Source of the DNA: M3007 sp964589365
GTDB taxonomy: Bacteria; Bacteroidota; Bacteroidia; Chitinophagales; Saprospiraceae
Reading direction: 5' to 3'
DNA: 12,077 bases
NCBI GenBank assembly: GCA_964589365.1
Contig: CAZPTQ010000164.1
Coordinates: 1-12,077, forward strand
In this document: one piece after another, positions 5,982-12,077 of the stretch
How positions within the stretch are numbered: the stretch's first letter is position 1
How the letters are laid out: each line of letters begins with the position of its first letter
Translations under genes and position numbers: made by a program
The notes under the pieces: generated by a model
What the model was told of the DNA's origin: nothing
The model's input: only the letters and a program-made list of their open reading frames with translations
Databases searched by the model: none

Positions 5982-8417
5982 TTACTTGCTCTTCCCTACA
6001 ATTTCAAAAGATTGCTCTAAACGGTAACCGTCGCGGTCCACAAGTGCGAGCGTGTGCAAGCCCACGCGCGGCTGCAAAGCCATCTGATGAAAAACGGTGG
6101 TGGTGCCCATATAGTTGCCGTCTAAATGCCAGAAAATCTCTGCGCTTCTGGAGCGGTGGGCTACTTGAAATACGGTGCTGCCCAATTTGCCGTCCAAATC
6201 CACTGGGACATAAATTCGCGTAGGGTGTTTTGGGTAAATAAGTTGCATCGGATTCTGGCTTTGTGCGGCTTGTGAGCCTTTGCAATCTTCTCGAAATGGC
6301 GGCGGCGATACATACCCCGGGTTTTTCCCCTTGAAATAATATTCCTCGATGGGCGGCAGCACAAACCACGCCCGGTGCTGCATCAAAGCCGGCGATTCGC
6401 AATCGCTCGTTACTTGCCACTGTCCCGTTGGGTCAAAATGGAGCATTTGATGGTAAGGGCAGACAGCGGCTTTCAGTGCAGACTTTGGTATCCATACCGT
6501 GTCTGCTTCGCAAATATCGCTGGCGCGAAAACCACTTTGGCGACACAAGGACACTTGCGTCATATCATCGTAAGGTGGGTCAAACCAGCGCCCTTCTTGT
6601 GGCAACTGCCCAAAAATCTCAAACAAGATGGGCGCCGCCATTTCTACCCCGAGCAAGCCCGGCCTTCCTTCACCATCGGCATTGCCTACCCATACGCCTA
6701 CTGCGTATCGCGGTGTAACCCCCGCTGCCCAAGCATCGCGGAATCCAAAACTTGTTCCCGTTTTCCAGGCTACCTGCCTGCTTGCGCGGAATAGTTCCCA
6801 CTCTCCGGCACTGTTGGGTCGCTCTACTTCGCGCATCGCCTCAAAAGTGTACCAGATGCTTCCTGCACTTAGCAATTCGGAGGGGGTGATTGGTTTATTG
6901 GTGATTGGTGTATCTGATTTTGAAAATCTTGGGGGCCGAAAATCATTCGGAGCGTACCGGCCATTTCGGTCGTAAAAACTGCCCAAACGCCGCGCCATGC
7001 AAGCGTAGGTGTTTGTAATGTCTATCAAACTGGCCTCGGCTCCACCAAGTATTAGCGAGAGGCCATAGTGTGAAGGCGGTTTGTTCAGTGTGCTGAGTCC
7101 GAGTCGCTGGAGTCCGAAATGGAATTTTTCAAGGCCATATTGTTGCAAGAGTAACACGAACGGCACGTTGAGCGAGCGGATAAGGGCACGTCGGGCGGGC
7201 ACTGCACCATCGTAGGTTTCGTAATAATTTTCGGGGCGGTATGCTCCGAGTTGGGTAGGAATGTCGTGCAGGAGGCTGTTGGGCAAGATGTCGCCATTCT
7301 CCAAAGCAAGCGCATACAGATAGGGCTTAAGTATGCTGCCCGTGCTGCGCGGTGCAGTGAGCACATCTACCGATTCGCCATGATCTTTGCCTGCGCCCAC
7401 CACATTGCCAACGTAAGCCAATACCTCTCCCGTAGGCACATCGAGGATGACGGCGGCGAGGTTGTGGATATCATTGCCCAGGTACAATTCCTGGCGGCGG
7501 GCCAGTATCTCCGTGACGCGCACTTGAAGGTTTTTATCGAGCGAAGTGAGATGGCGGAAGCTTGACCATTGACCGTTGACCCTTGAGTGTTGACTTTCGA
7601 GCATCAATCGGTCGAGCAGGTGAGGAGCGAGTTGCGGGAGCGGGAGCGGTTGTTCAGGCAAGGGTTCCTGTTTTGAATAATCGCACTCGGATGCGCTTAA
7701 CTTGCCATCTTCCCAGAGTTTTTGGAGTAACCGGTTTCTTTTTGCCAGCAAAACAGCCCGATTCCGACCGGGGTGTATGAGCGCGGGGCTGTTGGGCAAA
7801 ACAGCCAGGGTAGCGGCTTCGGCCCAAGTGAGGAGTCCGGGGCGTTTGCCATAATAACGCCAGGATGCGGCTTCCAAACCCACCACATTGCCGCCAAACG
7901 GGGCATTGGATGCGTACAAGCAAAGTATTTCTTTTTTGGAATAAGTCAGCTCGAGCCGAGTAGAGATGAACGCTTCCACGATTTTTTCCAAAACCGTGCG
8001 CGAAGGATTGTCGCGAGACAGGCGAATAACCTGCATGGTGAGGGTACTGCCACCACTTACTACCCGGCCATTTTTCAAATTGAGCCAAAACGCCCGGACA
8101 AGGCTGAACGGATCCACGCCAGGGTGATACCAGAATCGCTTGTCTTCAAATGCCACCACACATTGCTCGTATTTTGTTGGCAATGAATCGCTTGTGGGGA
8201 AACGCCATTGGCCGTCTTCCGCGATTCGGGCACCGAGCAGCTCGCCACGGTGGTCTTCCAGCACGGTGCTAAGGGGTTTTTGAAACAAAGGCCGGGGCAA
8301 ACAAAAAAGCCACACCAGCAGCAATGCCAATGCTGCGGTGGTTTTTGGGCGGCGTTGGACAAGGGTTTTGGCGCGTTGCCAGAACGAATATAACTTGTTT
8401 TTGAGCTGGGCTTCCAA
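5982..8417 (-). CDS. pbpC: Penicillin-binding protein 1C (bifunctional peptidoglycan synthase)
   Basis: This 811-residue inner-membrane enzyme should polymerise glycan strands and cross-link them. A transmembrane helix lies at about 27-45. The glycosyltransferase (GT51) domain follows at about 50-240, with catalytic E91 in EDKRFWYHPGVD and the SGGSTLTMQ motif (121-129). The transpeptidase domain, about 315-600, has nucleophile S361 and K364 in STGSILKP, SLN at 415-417 and KTGTS at 552-556. The C-terminal part, about 715-805, matches the PBP1C-specific BiPBP_C domain. All active-site motifs are intact. The start is taken as TTG 8417 because no ATG occurs before residue 128 and a TAnnTTTG box lies just upstream. 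Two short repeat arrays lie inside the gene in linker positions. The alpha-2-macroglobulin gene often paired with pbpC is not seen here. Confidence 0.95.
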   Translation of the reverse strand: MEAQLKNKLYSFWQRAKTLVQRRPKTTAALALLLVWLFCLPRPLFQKPLSTVLEDHRGELLGARIAEDGQWRFPTSDSLPTKYEQCVVAFEDKRFWYHPGVDPFSLVRAFWLNLKNGRVVSGGSTLTMQVIRLSRDNPSRTVLEKIVEAFISTRLELTYSKKEILCLYASNAPFGGNVVGLEAASWRYYGKRPGLLTWAEAATLAVLPNSPALIHPGRNRAVLLAKRNRLLQKLWEDGKLSASECDYSKQEPLPEQPLPLPQLAPHLLDRLMLESQHSRVNGQWSSFRHLTSLDKNLQVRVTEILARRQELYLGNDIHNLAAVILDVPTGEVLAYVGNVVGAGKDHGESVDVLTAPRSTGSILKPYLYALALENGDILPNSLLHDIPTQLGAYRPENYYETYDGAVPARRALIRSLNVPFVLLLQQYGLEKFHFGLQRLGLSTLNKPPSHYGLSLILGGAEASLIDITNTYACMARRLGSFYDRNGRYAPNDFRPPRFSKSDTPITNKPITPSELLSAGSIWYTFEAMREVERPNSAGEWELFRASRQVAWKTGTSFGFRDAWAAGVTPRYAVGVWVGNADGEGRPGLLGVEMAAPILFEIFGQLPQEGRWFDPPYDDMTQVSLCRQSGFRASDICEADTVWIPKSALKAAVCPYHQMLHFDPTGQWQVTSDCESPALMQHRAWFVLPPIEEYYFKGKNPGYVSPPPFREDCKGSQAAQSQNPMQLIYPKHPTRIYVPVDLDGKLGSTVFQVAHRSRSAEIFWHLDGNYMGTTTVFHQMALQPRVGLHTLALVDRDGYRLEQSFEIVGKSK
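6885..6909. repeat. Short direct repeat inside pbpC (GTGATTG word)
   Basis: GGTGATTGGT occurs at 6885-6894 and 6900-6909, 15 bases apart, with the related GTTTATTG between. The array encodes TPITNKPITP at about residues 503-512 of PbpC, a linker between transpeptidase motifs. The offset of 15 keeps the frame, so the peptide is duplicated as PIT.KPIT. Confidence 0.65.
7562..7594. repeat. Five-unit 7-base tandem array inside pbpC
   Basis: TTGAC or TTGAG occurs at 7562, 7569, 7576, 7583 and 7590, exactly every 7 bases (consensus TTGACCn). On the coding strand it is a GTCAAnn array that encodes SQHSRVNGQWS at about 275-285 of PbpC, the junction between the glycosyltransferase and transpeptidase domains. 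Because 7 is not a multiple of 3, one unit more or less would shift the frame; the gene stays open. Confidence 0.85.
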
Positions 8418-8434
8418 TTGGGAGAATTTTGCCT

Positions 8435-8470
8435 CAAAAGTAAGGAAGGCAAAAGAAGGCAGCGACTCAA
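8435..8470 (-). promoter_or_regulatory. Probable pbpC promoter
   Basis: On the minus strand 8442-8435 reads TACTTTTG, an exact TAnnTTTG -7 box. A TTG at 8470-8468 lies 25 bases upstream, slightly long for the -33 element. Transcription would start a few bases before the TTG start codon at 8417, giving a very short leader and supporting that start. The same octamer TACTTTTG precedes the DUF4920 gene. Confidence 0.45.
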
Positions 8471-8484
8471 TAATTGGGTTATAG

Positions 8485-8636
8485 AATTAAACCGCAAAAC
8501 CGCAAAACAGGAGAACCGCAAAATGTAAAACCGCGAGTAGATTGATTTCGAAAGGGGCAGATTTTGCCATTTTCGGATCATAATGCACGGTTTTATATTT
8601 TGCGGTTCTCCTGTTTTGCGGTTTTGCGGTTTAATT
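8485..8636. repeat. Large inverted repeat of ACCGCAAA octamers
   Basis: The arms 8485-8533 and 8588-8636 are 49 bases each and match at 48 positions; the exception (8525 with 8596) is a G-U pair in a plus-strand RNA. The loop is 54 bases. The left arm is an octamer tandem: ACCGCAAA (8491), ACCGCAAA (8499), ACAGGAGA (8507), ACCGCAAA (8515), then ATGTAAA and ACCGCGAG. It lies between the pbpC promoter and the stop of the MORN/caspase gene. No coding frame explains it. Confidence 0.9.
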
Positions 8637-8670
8637 TGTGTACCCCCAAAACCCAGTATGCCCAGCTGCC

Positions 8671-10368
8671 CTAATTCCTCCGCAGCGACACCGGCATCGA
8701 ATCATCATAATCCCCAGTAAGCACCGGCGTCTGCACCCCAGCAGTGTAATCGCGCACCTTGGCGTACACATATTTGTAGAGTTCTTTAATGCTCACGATG
8801 TAGTCGCCGTTAGTATCGGCAGCGCCTTTCATGCCACGCAACACAAAGTAGGTGAACACACCTTGGCGCAAACCGTGGTCTTCGAGCGAGAGTTCTTCAG
8901 GCTTTGACGACATCAGCAGGGCGATTCCACCATCCGTGTCTTCAAAAGCCTGATAGAAACGCTGAAGGGACACAGGGGCAGGGCCTTTTGAAGCCAATGT
9001 GCCATTGTAATCAAGGGAACCGCTGTGGCAGGCATCGGCAATGCAAAGTTTATGCTTGGCCTTGCTCTGTTTCAAGATTTGGCGAATTTCCTCGTGACGG
9101 AGTTTGTTGTTAAAACCGTCAAAGTCAACAGGTAAAAAACAACCTTCGAGGCCGTGGCCACTGAAATAAAACAGTACCACATCATTTTCGTCGGCTTGCA
9201 AAAACAATTTGCGCATGGTTTTAAGGATATTTTCGCGGGTTGCACCCTCGTCCACGAGGATATCAATCTGGCTATCGGGCAATGCGCCCCCTTCCGGGCT
9301 TTTGAGGTGCGAGTAGAAACGGAATGCATCGTCGTCGGTAAATTTGAGCGAAGGCATGGCTGTATATTTTCCCACACCAACCACTACGGCCCAAATTTTC
9401 ACACCTTGACTTTGGTCTGTTCGCACAGGCTCGCTGGGGACTGCTTCGTCGGAGTCGAGTTCTTTGATCGGCGAGCCATTTACCCATACCGCACCATACA
9501 CGCGACCTGTTGCAAAATACATCACCCCCTCACCGTATGGGGCGTTGTTGGCCCATTCACCTTCGTAGCGGTTTCCATTTGCGTAATAGCACACGCCACG
9601 TCCATTGGGGTAGCCGTCCTTGAATTCACCCGTCCAGCGTGAACCGTCGGGGTAGTCATAGTAACCTTGTCCGCTTCGGCAGTAATTAGTGCCGCAATTG
9701 CGGAGGCCAGCCACATCGGGTTTGGCGGGGTTTGGTTTAGCGGTGTTGCTTGGCTTGGCGGCAGGCGGCTTGTAAGCAGGGGGTTTGTTGCCCGTGTTGG
9801 ATGCAGTGGAAGTTTCATTTCGGTTGGGTGCGCCCGCAGGTTTGTCCACGAGCTTGCCCTGATTCCAAGTGCCTCCTTTCCGCTCGCCATCCGTGGAGAC
9901 GAGGGTGCCAGTGCCGTGTTTTTTGCTTTTTTTCCAAGCACCGGTGTAGTAGGCGCCATCGGAATAATACATAGTGCCTTGGCCATCGAATTCACCGTTC
10001 ACAAAGTCGCCCTCAAAGCGTTCTTTGGTCTTGAAATAGTATTTGCCTTTGCCATTGGGATAGTCACGGGCCCATTGGCCAACGTACTTGTCCCCGTTGA
10101 TGTAGGTGATGGTGCCTCCATCGCCTTGTTTTTTGCCATAGAGGAATGGCCCGTCGTACACACTTCCATCTGAGTAGGACATCTTGCCCTTCCCGTGGCG
10201 GAGTGCGTTTTGAAATTGGCCCGTGTACTTCGAGCTGGCGGAGTACCGATGGGTGCCGGTGCCGTTTTGGCAATTGCCGCTGATACATTGTGCAGCGGTT
10301 TGGTAGGAGGTCGCAGCCAGCAAAATAGCCAGCGCAGACAGGCGGAAAAAGAGATTAAACCCCTTCAT
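8671..10368 (-). CDS. Exported MORN-repeat protein with caspase-like (C14) peptidase domain
   Basis: A 565-residue protein with signal peptide 1-27 (cut near TAA-Q). Residues 28-175 carry a first block of about five MORN repeats (YTGQFQNALRHGKGK-like units). A Pro/Ala/Lys/Asn-rich linker follows at 180-220. Residues 225-300 hold a second MORN block of about three units. The caspase-like domain spans 323-555, with H405 in YFSGHG and C447 in ADACHSGS, so the dyad is intact; D445 fits the acidic pocket of metacaspase-like enzymes that cut after Arg/Lys. DTNGDYIVSIKE (518-529) fits a calcium-binding EF-hand loop. Each MORN block begins with a C-x4-C pair (C28/C33 and C225/C230), implying duplication. 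The ATG at 10368 is preferred to the one at 10419 because it starts the signal peptide. Probably a secreted or periplasmic calcium-dependent protease; the substrate is unknown. Confidence 0.9.
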   Translation of the reverse strand: MKGFNLFFRLSALAILLAATSYQTAAQCISGNCQNGTGTHRYSASSKYTGQFQNALRHGKGKMSYSDGSVYDGPFLYGKKQGDGGTITYINGDKYVGQWARDYPNGKGKYYFKTKERFEGDFVNGEFDGQGTMYYSDGAYYTGAWKKSKKHGTGTLVSTDGERKGGTWNQGKLVDKPAGAPNRNETSTASNTGNKPPAYKPPAAKPSNTAKPNPAKPDVAGLRNCGTNYCRSGQGYYDYPDGSRWTGEFKDGYPNGRGVCYYANGNRYEGEWANNAPYGEGVMYFATGRVYGAVWVNGSPIKELDSDEAVPSEPVRTDQSQGVKIWAVVVGVGKYTAMPSLKFTDDDAFRFYSHLKSPEGGALPDSQIDILVDEGATRENILKTMRKLFLQADENDVVLFYFSGHGLEGCFLPVDFDGFNNKLRHEEIRQILKQSKAKHKLCIADACHSGSLDYNGTLASKGPAPVSLQRFYQAFEDTDGGIALLMSSKPEELSLEDHGLRQGVFTYFVLRGMKGAADTNGDYIVSIKELYKYVYAKVRDYTAGVQTPVLTGDYDDSMPVSLRRN

Positions 10369-10391
10369 GTTTAACGGATTTTGAATTTTTG

Positions 10392-10419
10392 CAAAAGTGC
10401 GAGTAAACGAAGGGTGCAA
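10392..10419 (-). promoter_or_regulatory. Weak candidate promoter of the MORN/caspase gene
   Basis: On the minus strand 10399-10392 reads CACTTTTG, one base from TAnnTTTG, with TTG at 10419-10417, 17 bases upstream. It lies just before the preferred ATG at 10368, consistent with the shorter gene model. Confidence 0.3.
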
Positions 10420-10564
10420 GCAGAGTGTAGTTCAGAACTGATTAAACACGCTCCCTAAGGTGCGGGTTCAAACGTCGGTGAAAAGTTTTAGATCGAAAGA
10501 TTACCGAGGCGGATTAAATACGACGCAAGAACATCTCTACTAACCTAATATTGTGCCATTCGTA

Positions 10565-10592
10565 TTTCATTCGTTTCAAATTTGTACTTTTG
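10565..10592 (+). promoter_or_regulatory. Probable promoter of the DUF4920 gene
   Basis: TACTTTTG at 10585-10592 matches TAnnTTTG exactly. TTTC at 10565-10568, 16 bases upstream, is a poor -33 candidate. The predicted leader is about 50 bases. The 280-base space between this gene and the divergent MORN/caspase gene shows nothing else I can identify. Confidence 0.45.
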
Positions 10593-10651
10593 CGCACCCA
10601 TTTTAGATGCCAATATCATGATTTTCAATTACTTGTAAAATTTTTAAAACC

Positions 10652-11134
10652 ATGTTAAAAAGTCTTTTACTCGGCTTTTGCGCAGCAGCGGTTATGACTG
10701 CCTGTGCCCAAAGTCCAAATTCGAAAAACGTCGGAGATGGCAAACACTTCGGTACTACTATCACTTCAGACAACGCTGTGCCCTACGATGATGTAATGGC
10801 GAAAATGACTACTGCTGATTCTTTGTCAATGAAAGTAAGCGGCAAAGTGAAGGAAGTGTGCCTGAAAAAAGGGTGCTGGATGACCCTTGTGTCCGATCAG
10901 CCTGGCTACCCAGAAATGCGCGTAACGTTCAAAGACTACGCTTTCTTTATGCCGAAAGACCTCTCAGGCAAGCATGTGGTAGTGGAGGGCTTTGCACGTG
11001 TGGAAACTACCGCTGTAGACGTGTTGCGTCACTATGCCGAAGATGCGAAAAAATCACCCGAAGAAATCGCGAAAATCACTGAACCGAAGCGAGAGGTGTC
11101 GTTTGAGGCTGCGGGGGTTTTGATTGAGGATTAG
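10652..11134 (+). CDS. DUF4920 family lipoprotein
   Basis: A 160-residue lipoprotein. Residues 1-17 are a lipoprotein signal peptide with lipobox MTAC and lipidation at C18, so the mature protein sits on the outer or inner membrane. The remainder matches the DUF4920 family in its recognisable pattern: KHFGTTITSDNAVPYDDV near the start, then a beta-rich core VSGKVKEVCLKKGCWMTL with the C70-x4-C75-W76 motif, MRVTFKDYAFFMPKD, and VVVEGFARVE. The fold is likely OB-like. The two cysteines could form a disulfide or bind a metal or haem; this is inference. Family function is not known. It is divergent from the MORN/caspase gene and followed by a CACGGAT palindrome seven bases after its stop. Confidence 0.87.
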   Translation: MLKSLLLGFCAAAVMTACAQSPNSKNVGDGKHFGTTITSDNAVPYDDVMAKMTTADSLSMKVSGKVKEVCLKKGCWMTLVSDQPGYPEMRVTFKDYAFFMPKDLSGKHVVVEGFARVETTAVDVLRHYAEDAKKSPEEIAKITEPKREVSFEAAGVLIED

Positions 11135-11140
11135 ATGGCC

Positions 11141-11228
11141 TATGGAACACGGATGGCACGGATGAGACACGGATTTTATCCATATTCTAGTAAAATCCGT
11201 GTCTCATCCGTGCCATCCTTGTTCCATA
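11141..11228. repeat. Palindromic repeat, CACGGAT word family (copy 2)
   Basis: The arms 11141-11178 and 11191-11228 are 38 bases each with one mismatch (11150 with 11219) and a 12-base loop. Each arm has the word CACGGAT at three places (left arm 11148, 11157 and 11168), spaced 9 and 11 bases. It is a close relative of the element at 1718-1887 with the same word order and spacing. It lies between the stop of the DUF4920 gene and the convergent gene at 11252. There is no U-run beside the stem. Confidence 0.9.
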
Positions 11229-11251
11229 TACCATGTAAGCCGAAATAAATT

Positions 11252-11944
11252 TCACCCTACAGGCGCATCCTTCTTTCTCTTCTTGGGCTTTTCAAAGCCA
11301 AAAAGCGAGTAATCGTAGCGGATGTTGCCTGTAAGGTCCAGGTTGTCGTCGCGTTTGCGCTCTCCGTGTGGATAGTGCTCCATACGGTTCCAACTCTGAT
11401 AGGTAAGGCCAAGTTGGTCGTCATCTTGTTCCGAGGCTACCCGGAGGAGATATCCGGTAAGGAACTTCCCAATTGCTGCGCCACAGGCTACGGCAGGATT
11501 GGTTGAAATGCCAGCAAGTTGTGCGGCTGATTTTAGAAAGCCGGGGAATTCCGCATCTTTTTCGACCTCTTGTAGAAGTTTGGCCGTGTTGCGTTGCTTG
11601 CTACGACTGCCAATAAGCACCATTTGAAAGTGAAATTCGTCTGGTATTTTGTCGTCATCGTATATAACAAATCCGGTGTCGCCAAAAGTGAGCACATGGT
11701 TGTCTTTCACGTTTTCAACTGGAGTGAAAATGCGCGATTCCACGGCTTGTTGCACGGCTTTTTTCAACATCGCAGTTTTTTTGACTTCGTCTGACTCGGC
11801 AGTCAGCCCTTTCAGCGCAGGCAATGGGTGCGTTCCAGTTGTGACAAAGCAATAGATTTCGACATCGGTTTTGTCGCGCTTTCTTAACAGGGTTTTTCGA
11901 TGGTTGGAGTGGATCAGGATGCGGTTGAGGCGAAAGTAAAACAT
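11252..11944 (-). CDS. Uncharacterised 230-residue protein
   Basis: I do not recognise a family. The protein has no signal peptide and no clear transmembrane helix. The N-terminal part (1-35) looks like beta strands, MFYFRLNRILI and VEIYCFVTTG. The middle contains VENVKDNHVLTFGDTGFVIY (76-95), which could be another beta section. Residues 135-170 are a small-residue-rich helical stretch (SAAQLAGISTNPAVACGAAI) that may pack inside the fold or touch a membrane. The C-terminal part has DLTGNIRYDYSLFG (203-216) and ends in a lysine-rich tail, KKRKK. The frame is long, has a good -7 box upstream, and normal amino-acid composition, so it is a real gene. It converges with the DUF4920 gene across a palindrome. 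No function is proposed. Confidence 0.75.
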   Translation of the reverse strand: MFYFRLNRILIHSNHRKTLLRKRDKTDVEIYCFVTTGTHPLPALKGLTAESDEVKKTAMLKKAVQQAVESRIFTPVENVKDNHVLTFGDTGFVIYDDDKIPDEFHFQMVLIGSRSKQRNTAKLLQEVEKDAEFPGFLKSAAQLAGISTNPAVACGAAIGKFLTGYLLRVASEQDDDQLGLTYQSWNRMEHYPHGERKRDDNLDLTGNIRYDYSLFGFEKPKKRKKDAPVG

Positions 11945-11984
11945 GGTGTGGAGCTTCGTTTAATAGGTGAATAACAGGGAAGCC

Positions 11985-12020
11985 CAAAGGTAATTTTCTA
12001 ATTGAATGTACGCCCGCAAA
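11985..12020 (-). promoter_or_regulatory. Probable promoter of the uncharacterised gene
   Basis: On the minus strand 11992-11985 reads TACCTTTG, an exact TAnnTTTG box, with TTTG at 12020-12017, 24 bases upstream. The predicted leader is about 35 bases to the ATG at 11944. The -33 element overlaps the U-run of the neighbouring terminator. Confidence 0.45.
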
Positions 12021-12050
12021 AAACGGCGGCGCGTAATTACGCGCCGCCGT
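12018..12050 (-). terminator. GC-rich palindromic terminator for a gene beyond the right edge
   Basis: Positions 12023-12050 are a perfect 28-base palindrome (ACGGCGGCGCGTAA and its complement). On the minus strand the hairpin is followed directly by six Us (12023-12018). This is a strong intrinsic terminator for leftward transcription. Its source gene must end at or beyond the right end of the window; 12051-12077 holds nothing else I can identify. Confidence 0.8.
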
Positions 12051-12077
12051 CAGTATTATAGTTTGGTTACGTCTTAA

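Noticed and set aside
10445..10490. tRNA-like T-arm (GGGTTCAAAC)
   Set aside because: The flanking bases do not pair as a T-stem and no acceptor, D- or anticodon arm can be placed.
1718..11228. CRISPR array
   Set aside because: The repeats are short words with periods of 7 to 11 bases and no spacers of constant length; no cas genes are present.
8671..11944. A caspase-gasdermin type defence locus
   Set aside because: The caspase-like protein has a signal peptide, and the 230-residue neighbour shows no gasdermin-like features and is separated by a divergent DUF4920 gene.

Overview
The window looks like a piece of a Bacteroidota chromosome, probably from a Saprospiria-like environmental lineage. 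It is most likely a draft or metagenome scaffold, because a run of exactly 100 Ns (1738-1837) marks an assembly join. The reasons for this assignment are: promoter-like octamers of the Bacteroidota type TAnnTTTG before several genes; no strong Shine-Dalgarno sequences before the start codons; and a gene set typical of the phylum (secreted FAS1 protein, DUF4920 lipoprotein, exported MORN/caspase-like protein, ECF sigma factor with a membrane partner, TonB C-terminal domain protein, PbpC). The lineage below phylum is an impression and was not tested.

Layout, left to right. Positions 1-292 hold an AT-rich leader with a minus-strand terminator and a possible minus-strand promoter. Then come a secreted M28 zinc peptidase (293-1711, +), a palindromic repeat containing the N gap, a NarL/LuxR-type response regulator (1908-2564, +) and an alpha/beta hydrolase (2638-3312, +). 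A secreted fasciclin-domain protein (3447-4004, -) converges on the hydrolase across a 33-bp-arm palindrome and a good terminator. Next is a plus-strand cluster of ECF sigma factor (4290-4862), two-helix membrane protein and likely anti-sigma (4883-5419), and a small TonB C-terminal domain protein without a membrane anchor (5504-5953). Penicillin-binding protein 1C (5982-8417, -) converges on that cluster. Behind it lies an exported MORN-repeat/caspase-like protein with an EF-hand-like loop (8671-10368, -), then a divergent DUF4920 lipoprotein (10652-11134, +) and an unrecognised 230-residue protein (11252-11944, -). A GC-rich palindromic terminator near 12020-12050 probably ends a minus-strand gene beyond the right edge. 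No gene-free stretch exceeds 300 bases.

The genes are mostly housekeeping, envelope and signalling functions. They do not form one obvious pathway, and I see no defence system, CRISPR array, prophage, tRNA or rRNA.

The most unusual content lies between and inside the genes: a dense set of low-complexity word arrays and palindromes. Short words of 7 to 11 bases are repeated in tandem and usually folded back into inverted repeats. Different words occur at different loci: CACGGAT twice, CACGAATT, ACCGCAAA, a CTTGnnA heptamer, and, inside the pbpC coding sequence, a TTGACnn heptamer and a GTGATTG word. A non-tandem 33-bp palindrome and a possible SYAKASAGK-type repeat add to this. The two CACGGAT copies together predict that the 100-N gap is really about one base.
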